In this document: in pieces, positions 37,816 to 48,179 of the stretch
Numbering within the stretch: position 1 is the stretch's first letter
Layout: every line of letters starts with the position of its first letter
Source: Longibacter salinarum
GTDB lineage: Bacteria; Bacteroidota; Rhodothermia; Rhodothermales; Salinibacteraceae
Direction of reading: 5' to 3'
NCBI RefSeq assembly: GCF_002554795.1
Contig: NZ_PDEQ01000001.1
Span: forward strand, 496,001 to 560,000
DNA: 64,000 bases
The notes under the pieces: model-generated
The model's database searches: none
The model's input: only the letters and a program-made list of their open reading frames with translations
What the model was told of the DNA's origin: nothing
Position numbers and translations under genes: made by a program

Positions 37816-39969
37816 ATGAGTACATCTCTCGACGACCGGTCCGATGTGGGTACTGCCCAGGACCTTTCTTTTACGAAGGACTTCGCACCCATCCCCACAC
37901 AGGAATGGGAAGAAAGAATCCGGTCGGACATGCGTGGAAAACCTCTCCACCGCTTGAACTGGGTGAGCGTAGATGGAATCACATTGCGCCCGTTCTACCG
38001 CCAAGACGACCTGCGTGACTTCGAGCATCTGGCCGACGATCCGGTCGCCCTCGTGCAACCTGCTGCAGACGAAGACGAGGCGTCGGCATCACACCCGTCT
38101 GCTGGAAACAAGTGGTCGATTCGTCAGGACATTACCGATGCGGACCCGTCGGACGCTGCTCAACGCATCGCAGCAGCCGTGCAGGGCGGCGCAGACGAGA
38201 TCGGACTGCCCCTGTTCGCTCCGCCCCTGCTCGACTCGTCCGCGCACATGAACCGCGGCATTCATGTGGCTGGACGCGAGGATCTTTCGATGCTTCTCGA
38301 CTCCATCGACCTTTCCCAAACAGGCGTTCACCTCGCCGGCGGTCCCGTCGCGGCCGTCCTGCTTCCCGAATTGATGGATCAGGCGACGTCGGATGGTCAA
38401 CCCAGTGAGCTGCGCGGAAGCGTCGGATTTGATCCGGGTGGCAGCCTCGCGACCGGTTCCATCACGGACCCGACCGTAGCGTTCGGCCTCGCAGCCGAAT
38501 CTGTCGAGACGGGCATCGAGATGCGGAACATGCGAACCATCATGGTGGACGCCCGGCCGTACCATAACGCCGGCGCATCGGCCGTACAGGAGCTTGCTTT
38601 TACCCTTGGAGCGCTCACCGAGACGCTCGATCAGCTCACGGAACGAGGCGTCTCCGCCGACACTGCGGTCGATCGGCTTCACTTCGCCCTCCCGATCGAC
38701 ACCTCATACTTCGTAGAAATCGGGAAACTACGGGCACTCCGCTTCCTCGCGACCCGAGTGGTGAATGCGTTTCTCGATCAAAGCGAATCCAACCGAACCG
38801 TCCAGGCAGCGGACCTATTCGTTCAGGCGCACACGTCCCGTCGCACGCAGACGGTGTATGGCGCGTACGTCAACATGCTGCGCGGGACCACCCAGGCTGC
38901 ATCCGCCATCATCGGCGGGTGCGACGTGCTCACCGTTGCCCCCTTCGACGAGAGCCTGAACGGGCCAAACGATTTCGCAAGCCGTATTGCGAGAAACACC
39001 CAGCTCATTCTTCGACACGAGAGCCATCTGGACCAGGTCGCCGATCCGGGGGCCGGCTCGTATTACGTCGAAGCGGTGACAAACGCTATAATCGAGGAGG
39101 CCTGGCCGCTCTTTCAGGCTATCGAGAAAGCCGGCGGCATGCTTGAGGCCTTAGCCTCCGGAACGATTGCTGAACAGATCGCCGAGGTTCGAGAGAAGCG
39201 GCGTGAACGCGTCGATCAGCGTAAGCACGTTCTCGTGGGAACCACGCATTATCCCGATGTGGACGAGCAGCACCTGTCGGACGTAAACAAGGCGAACCAC
39301 GCCATTCCGGATGGCCTGGCCTCCGCGCCTGATGAGGGCCATGGACCGGAAGAACACTCACCCAAGGCCGTTCCTGCCGTTTCCGGTGACGATATCCTTG
39401 AGCCGATCGTCGAAGCAATGAACAACGGGGCGTCACTCCGCGACGTATCCGCGGCCCTCGCGGCAACGCCTGTCGGTGGTGGTCCGGGCATTCGAGCGCT
39501 TCCCTCCATCCGTCTCAGCGAACCGTTCGAACAGCTTCGTCTCCGCGTCGAAGCATACGCCGAGCGAACGGGGCGCACCCCGACGGTCCTTCTGGCGCCC
39601 TACGGTCCGGCTGGTGCACGGAGTGCCCGAGCAAACTTTGCCCGTAACTACCTGGGCGTTGCTGGCTTTCGGATCGTTGAGCCCATCTCCTTCGACACTG
39701 CAGACGGCGCCGCCTCGGCAGCCATCGACGACGGCGCCGACATCGTCGTCGCCTGCAGTAGCGACGATGCCTATAGCGACTACGTGCCCGCCCTTCGCGA
39801 AGCTCTAGATGAGGGCGAGTCACGTTCACTGCTGATCGTTGCCGGTGCCCCGGATGGCGTTTCTGACAACGTGCGACCGGCTGCCGACCACTTCGTCCAC
39901 CTGAAAGCTCCACTGCTCGACACCCTCCGTTCGATTCTCCGCGATCTGGGCATCGACGCCACCGTGTGA
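37816..39969 (+). CDS. mutA: Methylmalonyl-CoA mutase, small (beta) subunit
   Basis: This subunit pairs with the catalytic MutB in the B12-dependent interconversion of methylmalonyl-CoA and succinyl-CoA. The barrel domain starts with [20 protein letters not shown] and continues through [20 protein letters not shown] and [18 protein letters not shown] to [17 protein letters not shown]. The C-terminal flavodoxin-like domain (about 580-717) lacks the DxHxxG cobalamin-ligand motif, as expected for the non-catalytic subunit. At 717 residues it is slightly longer than usual because of a linker near 470-500. It starts 46 bases before mutB ends its own leader, in the same transcript. Confidence 0.94.
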   Translation: MSTSLDDRSDVGTAQDLSFTKDFAPIPTQEWEERIRSDMRGKPLHRLNWVSVDGITLRPFYRQDDLRDFEHLADDPVALVQPAADEDEASASHPSAGNKWSIRQDITDADPSDAAQRIAAAVQGGADEIGLPLFAPPLLDSSAHMNRGIHVAGREDLSMLLDSIDLSQTGVHLAGGPVAAVLLPELMDQATSDGQPSELRGSVGFDPGGSLATGSITDPTVAFGLAAESVETGIEMRNMRTIMVDARPYHNAGASAVQELAFTLGALTETLDQLTERGVSADTAVDRLHFALPIDTSYFVEIGKLRALRFLATRVVNAFLDQSESNRTVQAADLFVQAHTSRRTQTVYGAYVNMLRGTTQAASAIIGGCDVLTVAPFDESLNGPNDFASRIARNTQLILRHESHLDQVADPGAGSYYVEAVTNAIIEEAWPLFQAIEKAGGMLEALASGTIAEQIAEVREKRRERVDQRKHVLVGTTHYPDVDEQHLSDVNKANHAIPDGLASAPDEGHGPEEHSPKAVPAVSGDDILEPIVEAMNNGASLRDVSAALAATPVGGGPGIRALPSIRLSEPFEQLRLRVEAYAERTGRTPTVLLAPYGPAGARSARANFARNYLGVAGFRIVEPISFDTADGAASAAIDDGADIVVACSSDDAYSDYVPALREALDEGESRSLLIVAGAPDGVSDNVRPAADHFVHLKAPLLDTLRSILRDLGIDATV

Positions 39970-40015
39970 CGTACGCATCTGCCCATCCGCTACCCTGTCG
40001 CTCTTCCTTACCGCC

Positions 40016-42178
40016 ATGCGCCCTGACTTCACCACCACCGACGCCCCCGTCGCACCCTCTCCGTCGACGGAATCACACCAAAGCAATGGCAGCTCCTGGA
40101 CGACGCCGGAGAACATCGACGTATCGCCCGCCTACGGCCCCGACGCGCTCGACGACCTCGACCACCTGAACTACGCGGCCGGACTCCCGCCATACCTCCG
40201 CGGGCCATACAGCACGATGTACAACTTCCGGCCATGGACCATCCGACAGTACGCCGGCTTCTCGACCGCGGAAGAGTCCAATGCCTTTTATAGAAGAGCG
40301 CTCGCGAGCGGCCAGAAAGGACTCTCCGTCGCGTTCGACCTGGCCACACACCGAGGGTACGATTCGGACCACGACCGCGTACGCGGGGATGTGGGTAAGG
40401 CGGGCGTCGCCGTCGACACCGTTGAAGACATGAAGACGCTCTTCGACGGCATCCCGCTGGATGAGATGTCCGTCTCCATGACCATGAATGGGGCCGTGCT
40501 TCCCGTGATGGCGTTTTACATCGTCGCCGCCGAAGAACAGGGCGTTTCCCACGAGCAGCTCAGCGGCACGATCCAAAACGACATCCTGAAGGAGTTCATG
40601 GTGCGGAATACGTACATCTATCCGCCCGAACCCTCGATGCGCATCATCGGCGACATATTCGGCTACTGCAGCCGTGAAATGCCGCGTTTCAACGCAATCA
40701 GCGTGAGCGGCTACCACATGCACGAGGCCGGCGCCCCAGCTGACATCGAACTCGCCTATACGCTGGCAGATGGACTCGAGTATCTGCGAACGGGCATCGA
40801 CGCGGGTCTGGATGTGGACGATTTCGCGCCGCGTGTCTCGTTCTTCTGGGCGATCGGCATGAACCACTTCATGGAGATCGCGAAGATGCGGGCCGGGCGG
40901 ATGCTGTGGGCGAAGCTCGTCAAGCAGTTTAACCCAGAGAACCCGAAGTCGATGGCTTTGCGCACGCACTGCCAGACATCAGGATACAGCCTCGCGGAGC
41001 AGGACCCATTCAACAACGTGGTGCGAACGACCATCGAGGCGTTGGCTGCCGGACTCGGGCACACGCAGTCCTTGCACACGAACGCACTGGACGAGGCGAT
41101 TGCGCTCCCCAGCGAATTTGCCGCCCGCATCGCACGCAACACGCAGCTCTACCTGCAGGACGAAACAGACATCACACGCGCCATCGACCCCTGGGCCGGG
41201 TCGTACTATGTCGAGAAACTGACCGGCGACCTTGCCCGCCGCGCGTGGGCGCTCATCCAAGAGGTCGAAGACGAAGGCGGCATGACGCGCGCCATCGAGC
41301 AGGGACTACCAAAGCTCCGCATCGAAGAGGCCGCCGCACGCAAACAGGCCCGCATCGACACCGGTCGCGAGACCGTCGTCGGGGTCAATCGCTTCCAGAC
41401 CGACGAAGACGAGCCGATCGACACGCTCGAGATCGACAATGAGGAGGTGCGCCGGCAACAGGTTCGCCAGCTGGAGCGCATTCGCGGGGAACGCGATGAG
41501 GCCGCCGTCCGCAACGCGCTCAACGCCATTACCGAAGCCGCGGAGACCGGCGACGGAAACCTCCTCGAACGGGCTGTGAACGCCGCCCGGCACCGCGCGA
41601 CACTCGGAGAGATTTCAGATGCTATGGAAAACGTATTTGGTCGACATACGGCCCAGACGCAGACCGTATCGGGCGTTTACGCCGCAGAAGCAGGAGTAGA
41701 CGATAGCTTCGAGGAGGCGCGCGACAAGGCCGATCGGTTCGCCGAGGTCGCCGGTCGTCGACCGAGAATCATGGTTGCGAAAATGGGTCAGGACGGACAT
41801 GATCGCGGAGCGAAGGTGATCGCGACGTCCTTTGCTGACCTCGGCTTCGATGTGGATGTCGGACCACTCTTCCAGACGCCGAAGGAAGCGGCGCGCCAGG
41901 CAGTTGAAAATGACGTGCACATCCTGGGCATATCGAGTCTCGCCGGCGGACACAAGACACTCGTGCCCGAGGTGGTCGATGCTCTCCAAGCGTTTGGTCG
42001 CGACGACATCCTCGTGATCGTAGGCGGCGTCATCCCCCATCAGGATTACGATTTCCTGTACGATCGCGGCGTGACGGGCGTGTTTGGGCCTGGAACCGTC
42101 ATCTCTGAGGCTGCCGCACAAATCCTGGACGTTATGATCGCGCGAGAACGCGACGAAACGGTGGCAAATCCACAGTAG
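40016..42178 (+). CDS. mutB: Methylmalonyl-CoA mutase, large (alpha) subunit
   Basis: The catalytic B12-binding subunit. Substrate-barrel motifs include [57 protein letters not shown] and [13 protein letters not shown]. The C-terminal domain has [20 protein letters not shown], in which His595 of DGHDRG is the lower cobalt ligand, then [14 protein letters not shown] and the [11 protein letters not shown] segment. Its 720 residues match the family. It begins 46 bases after mutA. MeaB, its GTPase chaperone, follows two genes later. The module would convert propionate-derived methylmalonyl-CoA to succinyl-CoA; epimerase and carboxylase genes are not in this window. Confidence 0.97.
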   Translation: MRPDFTTTDAPVAPSPSTESHQSNGSSWTTPENIDVSPAYGPDALDDLDHLNYAAGLPPYLRGPYSTMYNFRPWTIRQYAGFSTAEESNAFYRRALASGQKGLSVAFDLATHRGYDSDHDRVRGDVGKAGVAVDTVEDMKTLFDGIPLDEMSVSMTMNGAVLPVMAFYIVAAEEQGVSHEQLSGTIQNDILKEFMVRNTYIYPPEPSMRIIGDIFGYCSREMPRFNAISVSGYHMHEAGAPADIELAYTLADGLEYLRTGIDAGLDVDDFAPRVSFFWAIGMNHFMEIAKMRAGRMLWAKLVKQFNPENPKSMALRTHCQTSGYSLAEQDPFNNVVRTTIEALAAGLGHTQSLHTNALDEAIALPSEFAARIARNTQLYLQDETDITRAIDPWAGSYYVEKLTGDLARRAWALIQEVEDEGGMTRAIEQGLPKLRIEEAAARKQARIDTGRETVVGVNRFQTDEDEPIDTLEIDNEEVRRQQVRQLERIRGERDEAAVRNALNAITEAAETGDGNLLERAVNAARHRATLGEISDAMENVFGRHTAQTQTVSGVYAAEAGVDDSFEEARDKADRFAEVAGRRPRIMVAKMGQDGHDRGAKVIATSFADLGFDVDVGPLFQTPKEAARQAVENDVHILGISSLAGGHKTLVPEVVDALQAFGRDDILVIVGGVIPHQDYDFLYDRGVTGVFGPGTVISEAAAQILDVMIARERDETVANPQ

Positions 42179-42347
42179 CTGGGCGCTCATCGCTCTGCTC
42201 AACCGGCTGCCTGCTCTCAGATGCTCGGTTTCATGTGCAGATCCGTGCATGCACAAAGACGCAAACATTGATCGTCTGTCATTTGTCACTCGGCATGACG
42301 TAATTTAGGAAAAAGATACGGGCTCTTTTCCCTTATTCTGCTCTCCG

Positions 42348-43694
42348 ATGGCTACCGGTTACAGCGCGTATGTCATTAATGAAACGCGCTACCCCGACCT
42401 TTCCGCGTGTCCCTGGGTCGAGCGCATCCTCGTCTCCGCTCTGCTTTTTGAATACGGCGTACCAGATGACGACGCACCACCCGAGGTGCTAGAGCTAACG
42501 TATGATTCGGACCTCCTCTTCCCGTCGCTCCGAACGATTGAGGTGCATTCCTCTGACATCGATGACCTGTTTACGAGCGAAGAACGCATCGCCATCTTCG
42601 AGGACGGGCGCCCTCTGCCCCCGTCCGTCTGTGACCGAGTGCTCGGACACCTAATTGTCGATTACGCGATCGACACCGAGAAAACCGACGCGTCGACACG
42701 CTTTCTGCTTCAAAGCACGCTCTCGTCCGCGGAAGATATCTTCTTCGACCGGCTTCAACAGGCCATTGAGGACGGAGAGGTACGACTCAAATCTGTTCGC
42801 GTCGACTCCTTCTACGGTACGCACGTTCTCATCAGTGATAACGCCTCAGAGACACCGTCAATTGACGTCCGTACGTATCCGATGGAGGATTTGCAGGGCC
42901 TGATACCCAACTCGCCCTCGACGTCGACAATCGATAAGGAACGAGGACGTACGAGTCGGACATCCGATGCCGTTGAAAGCTCAGAGAACGCGTCACCCGA
43001 TGCCGTTCGAGAGCAGGCAGCGCGGGACATCGAACAGCTAGAGAAGACCGTCGACGACGATCATGACTTCGGGGCTGGGTACGATTTCCGCCCGGACCAT
43101 CCCGACGATGACGGGATGGGAATCGACACGCCGGACGAATTCGAGGGCCGTCCGGATGCTGAACATGAGGCGGTCTCCATGACATCGTCGAGCGACTACG
43201 TCTTCGGTCCTCTTCGATCAATCGAGGAGGAAATCGGTAGCCCGACGACCTATGTCTTCGGGCCCACACGAAGTTTGGAAGAGGATCTGGGCGGCGGCGT
43301 CTCAAAATCGTGGGCGAAGACGCTGGAGGAGGTTGCTTTCAAGGAAGATACGTCGGCATCGTACGCCGATACGTACGACTTTAATACGCAAGATAAATAC
43401 GACTTCACCCCTCCGGAGTACGATATCACCCCCGAAGACGGTGATGATTCAGACGAGATGGGTGAGGATGTGCCTGAAGACGAGCCCGACAGCTGGTCGA
43501 CGCGCCCCGCGGTCGCAACAGACGCAGAAATAGATACCGAGGCCGTTGGTGCAGAGGTCGTCGGTGAGGTACGAACGCCCCGTGCCCATCGTCGTGCGAC
43601 GACGAACGAGCCGCTGGGTCTCGCCACGCTGATACAACTTATTTTCGTCGCCACGATTCTGGCCGGCCTGCTTCTGCTCGTGCTTCTGTACTGA
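42348..43694 (+). CDS. Acidic tail-anchored protein in the methylmalonyl-CoA mutase cluster, unknown function
   Basis: The 448-residue product has a folded-looking N-terminal third (about 1-175), a long acidic, low-complexity middle, and a single C-terminal transmembrane helix (about residues 423-446, IQLIFVATILAGLLLLVLLY) ending at the C-terminus, so it should be tail-anchored with its bulk in the cytoplasm. The middle carries an internal repeat, YVFGPLRSIEEEIG and YVFGPTRSLEEDLG, then YDFNTQDKYDF and YDITPED. No family is recognised. It lies between mutB and meaB in the same direction, which suggests but does not prove a link to that pathway. Confidence 0.75.
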   Translation: MATGYSAYVINETRYPDLSACPWVERILVSALLFEYGVPDDDAPPEVLELTYDSDLLFPSLRTIEVHSSDIDDLFTSEERIAIFEDGRPLPPSVCDRVLGHLIVDYAIDTEKTDASTRFLLQSTLSSAEDIFFDRLQQAIEDGEVRLKSVRVDSFYGTHVLISDNASETPSIDVRTYPMEDLQGLIPNSPSTSTIDKERGRTSRTSDAVESSENASPDAVREQAARDIEQLEKTVDDDHDFGAGYDFRPDHPDDDGMGIDTPDEFEGRPDAEHEAVSMTSSSDYVFGPLRSIEEEIGSPTTYVFGPTRSLEEDLGGGVSKSWAKTLEEVAFKEDTSASYADTYDFNTQDKYDFTPPEYDITPEDGDDSDEMGEDVPEDEPDSWSTRPAVATDAEIDTEAVGAEVVGEVRTPRAHRRATTNEPLGLATLIQLIFVATILAGLLLLVLLY

Positions 43695-43815
43695 CGGTGG
43701 CTCAAATCCCTCGCCCGGTCCGTCTATGTGGATCGGGAACGTCTGTCCTTCCCTCTCGGTGGATGATCTCCGCCTCCGCCATCGCATTCATTCCACGCTC
43801 TAAAGGGTTGCCCGC

Positions 43816-44850
43816 ATGGCCCCGTCGAACCTGAACCCAAATCTGTCGGCCGATCCCACGTCATCTCAGGCTCTCGATGTCGACGCGTATGTCGAAGGTA
43901 TTCGTGGCGGCGATCGTGTCGTGCTCAGCCGCGCCATCACGCTCATCGAAAGCACCCGGGAGCGAGACCGAGTCGCTGCGCGCGAGGTAATGGATCGCCT
44001 ACTGCCGGACGCCGGACAATCGATTCGCGTCGGCGTGACCGGCGTCCCGGGCGTGGGCAAGTCTACCTTCATCGAGAAGCTCGGCATGTCTCTTGTCGAC
44101 GACGGCCGGAAGCTGGCGGTTCTCGCGATTGACCCTAGCAGCGAGCGGACGCGCGGCAGCATTCTCGGGGACAAGACGCGTATGGGACGGCTCTCGCAGC
44201 ATGAATCGGTGTACATTCGCCCGTCCCCCACCAGTGGTTCTCTTGGAGGCGTCGCCCGAAAGACCCGCGAAACGATCCTCCTCTGCGAAGCAGCCGGCTA
44301 CGACACGATCTTTGTCGAAACCGTCGGTGTCGGCCAATCGGAGATCACGGTTCACTCCATGGTGGACGTGTTTCTCCTGCTCGGGATCGCGGGAGCGGGC
44401 GATGAGCTACAGGGCATCAAGCGCGGCGTCGTCGAGATGGCTGACATCATCGCGATCAACAAGGCGGATGGCGACAACGTCCGCCGCGCAGAACGGGCAC
44501 AACGACAGTACGAGAACGCGCTCCAGCTCTTCCCTCCCACCGATTCCGGATGGGAACCCGCCGTGCTTACGTGTTCGGCAGAAACGGGCGATGGTATTGA
44601 GGATGTCTGGACAGCAGTGACTGAGTACGTCGACCACACGCAATCGACCGGCTTTTTTGGTGAACAACGTCGTCGGCAGGCACGCTACTGGATGCGCCAA
44701 ACGATCGAACAGCGCCTCATGGACGACTTTTTCTCCAGCTCGGATGTGCAGTCGAAGCTCCGCGAAATCGAAGACAGCGTGCTTGATGGTACGATGAGTT
44801 CGTTTGCTGCTGCGGACGAACTGCTGGACGCCTATCGCGAGGGCCGATAA
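43816..44850 (+). CDS. meaB: Methylmalonyl-CoA mutase-associated GTPase MeaB
   Basis: MeaB is a G3E-family P-loop GTPase that loads and protects the B12 cofactor of methylmalonyl-CoA mutase. The Walker A motif GVPGVGKST spans residues 76-84. AIDPSSERTRGSILGDKTRM, FVETVGVGQSEITVHSMVD (switch region and Walker B) and the NKADGDN base-recognition motif follow. The C-terminal helices (ARYWMRQTIEQRLMDDFF) mediate dimerisation in the family. Its 344 residues are normal. It is the last gene of the mutA-mutB cluster. Confidence 0.96.
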   Translation: MAPSNLNPNLSADPTSSQALDVDAYVEGIRGGDRVVLSRAITLIESTRERDRVAAREVMDRLLPDAGQSIRVGVTGVPGVGKSTFIEKLGMSLVDDGRKLAVLAIDPSSERTRGSILGDKTRMGRLSQHESVYIRPSPTSGSLGGVARKTRETILLCEAAGYDTIFVETVGVGQSEITVHSMVDVFLLLGIAGAGDELQGIKRGVVEMADIIAINKADGDNVRRAERAQRQYENALQLFPPTDSGWEPAVLTCSAETGDGIEDVWTAVTEYVDHTQSTGFFGEQRRRQARYWMRQTIEQRLMDDFFSSSDVQSKLREIEDSVLDGTMSSFAAADELLDAYREGR

Positions 44851-45057
44851 CGAGCGACCGGTAGCACATGCCGAACTCTATCTGCATCGTCGCCACCCGC
44901 GTTTCTCAGTACCGGATGTGCTTCTCCATCGTCACCCACGAGAGGAATTCAGCGGCTGCGGAACGAGTCGTTAATATTAGCATAATATAAAGAAAATGAG
45001 GAGGCGGCCCTATGTGCACCTCCGTATCTGAAGTATGACGATCGTCAGGTGACGTCT

Positions 45058-45558
45058 ATGTACCGATATTTTACGCCCTTCATCGCGCTCCTTGCTGCAT
45101 TCGTTGTCTTCTCTGGCTGCGCGTCGACTCAATCCGCATCCGATCGGGGAAACACGAACGACGTATTGGGGACGTGGAAGTACCGCACCATGGCGGGATC
45201 TGATGTTCTTGACGAGGGCGTGATTCAGATTACGATGGTGCAGGGCCGTTTGGAAGGGACGCTACGGGATGCACGGGTCGGGACAATCCCGGTGGATGTG
45301 AGCTATCGTGGTGAGCGCCTGGAGCTCGATCTCGATGAGATCCGAATCTACGGTCGCGTGCAGAACGACGAGTTTACGGCATATTACGAACGTCCGATGT
45401 GGGACGTGTCGACATCGCAAGACGTCCGCCACCAGACCAACAATCGTTTGAGCGGATCGCTCTCTGCGCGACGCGTTCACAGCACAGGATACGAAGAGCC
45501 CGACATCGACCTTGGCTGTGACGCGTTGACCGTCGAGTCCAAGAGCGCGTGTTCGTAA
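45058..45558 (+). CDS. Small lipoprotein, unknown function
   Basis: I choose the ATG at 45058 (MYRYFTPFIALLAAFVVFSG) over a GTG nine bases upstream. The signal ends in the lipobox VFSGC. The mature part of about 145 residues reads GTWKYRTMAGSDVLDEG, then ITMVQGRLEGTLRD, then beta-type strands: a small lipocalin-like or GTW-type beta-barrel pattern. No family is certain. An AT-rich stretch with TAATAT and TATAAA at about 44970-44992 is a plausible promoter. A strong terminator follows, so it is a single-gene unit. Confidence 0.72.
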   Translation: MYRYFTPFIALLAAFVVFSGCASTQSASDRGNTNDVLGTWKYRTMAGSDVLDEGVIQITMVQGRLEGTLRDARVGTIPVDVSYRGERLELDLDEIRIYGRVQNDEFTAYYERPMWDVSTSQDVRHQTNNRLSGSLSARRVHSTGYEEPDIDLGCDALTVESKSACS

Positions 45559-45603
45559 CACGCTGCAGTTTTCAAGACGGTCCAGCTTCCTCATTCACGC
45601 TTC

Positions 45604-45638
45604 GATCCGCCAGCCCTGCGCCGGCGGATCATTTTTTT
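45604..45638 (+). terminator. Terminator after the lipoprotein gene
   Basis: GATCCGCC (45604-45611) pairs perfectly with GGCGGATC (45623-45630), followed by A and seven T residues. Confidence 0.92.
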
Positions 45639-45698
45639 GTGCACTCGTAGAACACGCTCACGACCGGTGGAGTACCTGCCCCACCGCACGATCTGACG

Positions 45699-48083
45699 AT
45701 GTTCTCACACCCTTTCCCACCGACGGTGCCGCCCGCAGTGACCGACTCGAACGCTCCCTCTTCGGAGCACAGCAACTTCATTCGCGACATCATCGACGAA
45801 GACCTCAAAACCGGGCGCCATGGCGATCGCGTCGCTACGCGCTTCCCCCCGGAGCCGAATGGATATCTCCACATCGGCCACGCAAAGTCAATTGTCCTGA
45901 ACTTCGGCATCAAGCAAGACTACGCCGACCGGGCGGACACCCAGTGCCATCTCCGCTTCGACGACACCAATCCGGAGACGGAGTCGATGGAGTACGTCGA
46001 GTCGATTAAGGATGCTGTTCGCTGGCTCGGGTACGACTGGGACGACCATCTCTATCACGCGTCCGACTACTTCGAACAGTTCTACGACTTCGCTGTCGTC
46101 CTTATCGAGAAAGGACTGGCATACGTCGATAGCCTCGATGAAACCGAGATTCGCAAGTACCGCGGGACGGTAAATAAACCGGGCAGACCCTCGCCGTATC
46201 GCGATCGCTCGGTTGAGGAAAACCTGGACCTCTTCCGTCGCATGCGAGACGGAGAGTTCGAGAACGGTGAGCACGTCCTGCGTGCGAAGATCGACATGGC
46301 ATCGCCGCACATGATCATGCGGGATCCTCTTCTCTTCCGCATCAAGCATGCGCACCATTATCGGCGTGGCGACGAATGGTGCATCTACCCGATGTACGAC
46401 TTCGCCCATCCGCTTGAGGACGCAATCGAGAACATCACGCATTCCCTCTGCACGCTGGAGTTCGACAACAACCGCCGCGTCTACGACTGGGTGCTCGAAA
46501 ATTGCCTGGAGCCGGACAAGGTCGATGACCGGCCGCACCAGCACGAGTTTGCCCGGCTGAACATCACCTACACGGTGATGAGCAAGCGGAAGCTGCTCCA
46601 GCTCGTGGAAGAAGGTCGCGTCAATGGCTGGGATGATCCCCGCCTGCCGACCATCTTCGGCATGCGCCGGCGGGGAATCACGCCGGATGCCATCGTGTCG
46701 TTCTGCGAAGACGTCGGTGTGACGCGATCGGAGAGCCGGGTGGAAATCGCGCAGTTCGAGCACGCTATCCGCGATGACCTGAACGAGAAGGCCCCCCGCG
46801 TGATGGCCGTTCTTGACCCGCTCAAGGTCGTCATCACGAATGTGGACGACACCCTCGAGCCCCTGGAAGCGAATCATTGGCCCCGGGACATCGATCGAGA
46901 TGAGATGCGCTCCGTCCCCTTCTCGAACGAGATATACATTGAGCGAGACGATTTCCGTGAAGACCCGCCGTCGGACTTCATCCGTCTGGCACCGGGCCGC
47001 GAAGTGCGCCTGCGCTCCGGCTACTTCTTCACCTGTGAAGACGTCATCCACAACGAAAACGGGGACATCACCGAAATCCGAGGGACGATCGATCCGGAAA
47101 CCCGCGATGGGACAGCCCCCGACGGACGGTCGCCGCGCGGTACCATCCACTGGGTGTCGGCACGACACGCGGTTCCGTTCGAAGCGCGGTTGTACGACCG
47201 GCTCTTCGACGTTCCAGCGCCAGACGACGGGGAAGAAGACTTCCACGCCCATCTGAACGACGATTCGCTCATCGTTAAAAAAGGCTTCGTCGAACCGAGC
47301 GTTCGCGACTTTGATGCCGACCAGCGGTTCCAGTTCGAGCGAAACGGCTACTTCTGGCAGGATCCCGAAGATTCATCTGACGAGGCATTGGTCTTCAACC
47401 AGATCGTCCCGCTGCGCGACACGTGGACGGAGGATGAGGACACCGTGGACCTGGAGAAGAAGCGGCGCGAGAAGGAGGAACAGAAGCGGCGCAACCGCGA
47501 GCGCTCGATCGCCAACAAAAAGGATCCCGCTGAGACGCTGGACGACGACGCGCGCGCCCTCTTCCTCACGTACCGCGATGAGTACGGCGTGAGCCCGGAA
47601 GATGCCGCCATCATAGCGGGTCGAGACGATCTCGCCGCCCTCTTCACGGACGTCGTCAATCGTGGCTCGAAGCCTCAACTGGCGGCAAATTGGATCGTCA
47701 ATGAGCTCCTGGGGTTGACGAAAGGTGCTGTCGTCACAGACCTTCCGTTTGATGCGTCCGACTTCGCCTCCCTCCTCGACCTGATCGCAAACGATCAGGT
47801 GTCGAGCTCCGGAGGACGCACAGTACTCGAAATTCTGGTCGACCGGGGCGGCGCTCCGGAAGCCATCGTCGATCGTGAGGGTCTCCGACAGATCGATGAC
47901 ACCGAAAAGCTCCGCTTGGTCGTGCAGTCGGTCGTTGATGATCACCCCGACGAAGCCGATCGGTATCGGAACGGCAAGAAGGGCCTCGTGGGCTTCTTCA
48001 TGGGTCAGGTGATGCAGCGCACGAAGGGCAGTGCCAACCCGGAGAAGGCCCGTGAGCTCGTTCAGGAGGAGCTTGGAGATTAA
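45699..48083 (+). CDS. glnS: Glutaminyl-tRNA synthetase with C-terminal YqeY-like domain
   Basis: GlnRS charges tRNA-Gln with glutamine. Class I motifs are HIGH at residues 58-61 (in PPEPNGYLHIGHAKS) and VMSKRKL at about 293-299. FDDTNPETE and FEFDNNRRVYDW-type segments distinguish it from GluRS. After the anticodon-binding barrels and a Lys/Arg-rich linker at about 580-610, the last ~180 residues form a helical GatB/YqeY-like domain (PQLAANWIVNELLG and GKKGLVGFFMGQVM are typical), an addition known in Deinococcus GlnRS that helps bind tRNA. Length (794) reflects this fusion. It converges on gltX with a shared terminator. Confidence 0.95.
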   Translation: MFSHPFPPTVPPAVTDSNAPSSEHSNFIRDIIDEDLKTGRHGDRVATRFPPEPNGYLHIGHAKSIVLNFGIKQDYADRADTQCHLRFDDTNPETESMEYVESIKDAVRWLGYDWDDHLYHASDYFEQFYDFAVVLIEKGLAYVDSLDETEIRKYRGTVNKPGRPSPYRDRSVEENLDLFRRMRDGEFENGEHVLRAKIDMASPHMIMRDPLLFRIKHAHHYRRGDEWCIYPMYDFAHPLEDAIENITHSLCTLEFDNNRRVYDWVLENCLEPDKVDDRPHQHEFARLNITYTVMSKRKLLQLVEEGRVNGWDDPRLPTIFGMRRRGITPDAIVSFCEDVGVTRSESRVEIAQFEHAIRDDLNEKAPRVMAVLDPLKVVITNVDDTLEPLEANHWPRDIDRDEMRSVPFSNEIYIERDDFREDPPSDFIRLAPGREVRLRSGYFFTCEDVIHNENGDITEIRGTIDPETRDGTAPDGRSPRGTIHWVSARHAVPFEARLYDRLFDVPAPDDGEEDFHAHLNDDSLIVKKGFVEPSVRDFDADQRFQFERNGYFWQDPEDSSDEALVFNQIVPLRDTWTEDEDTVDLEKKRREKEEQKRRNRERSIANKKDPAETLDDDARALFLTYRDEYGVSPEDAAIIAGRDDLAALFTDVVNRGSKPQLAANWIVNELLGLTKGAVVTDLPFDASDFASLLDLIANDQVSSSGGRTVLEILVDRGGAPEAIVDREGLRQIDDTEKLRLVVQSVVDDHPDEADRYRNGKKGLVGFFMGQVMQRTKGSANPEKARELVQEELGD

Positions 48084-48115
48084 ACGGCCGAGGCCGTTTA
48101 GTTAGATTCAACTAG

Positions 48116-48158
48116 AAAAGGGATGCGTCGCCTCCGAGAGGCAGCGCATCCCTTTTTT
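48116..48158. terminator. Bidirectional terminator between glnS and gltX
   Basis: AAAAGGGATGCG-t-CGCCTC pairs with GAGG-CAGCGCATCCCTTTT, giving a long stem flanked by A residues on the left and T residues on the right, so it works in both directions. A second small palindrome, TAAACGGCC/GGCCGTTTA, spans the glnS stop codon at 48081-48100. Confidence 0.93.
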
Positions 48159-48179
48159 ATGCCGAAGCACAATCCAGCG

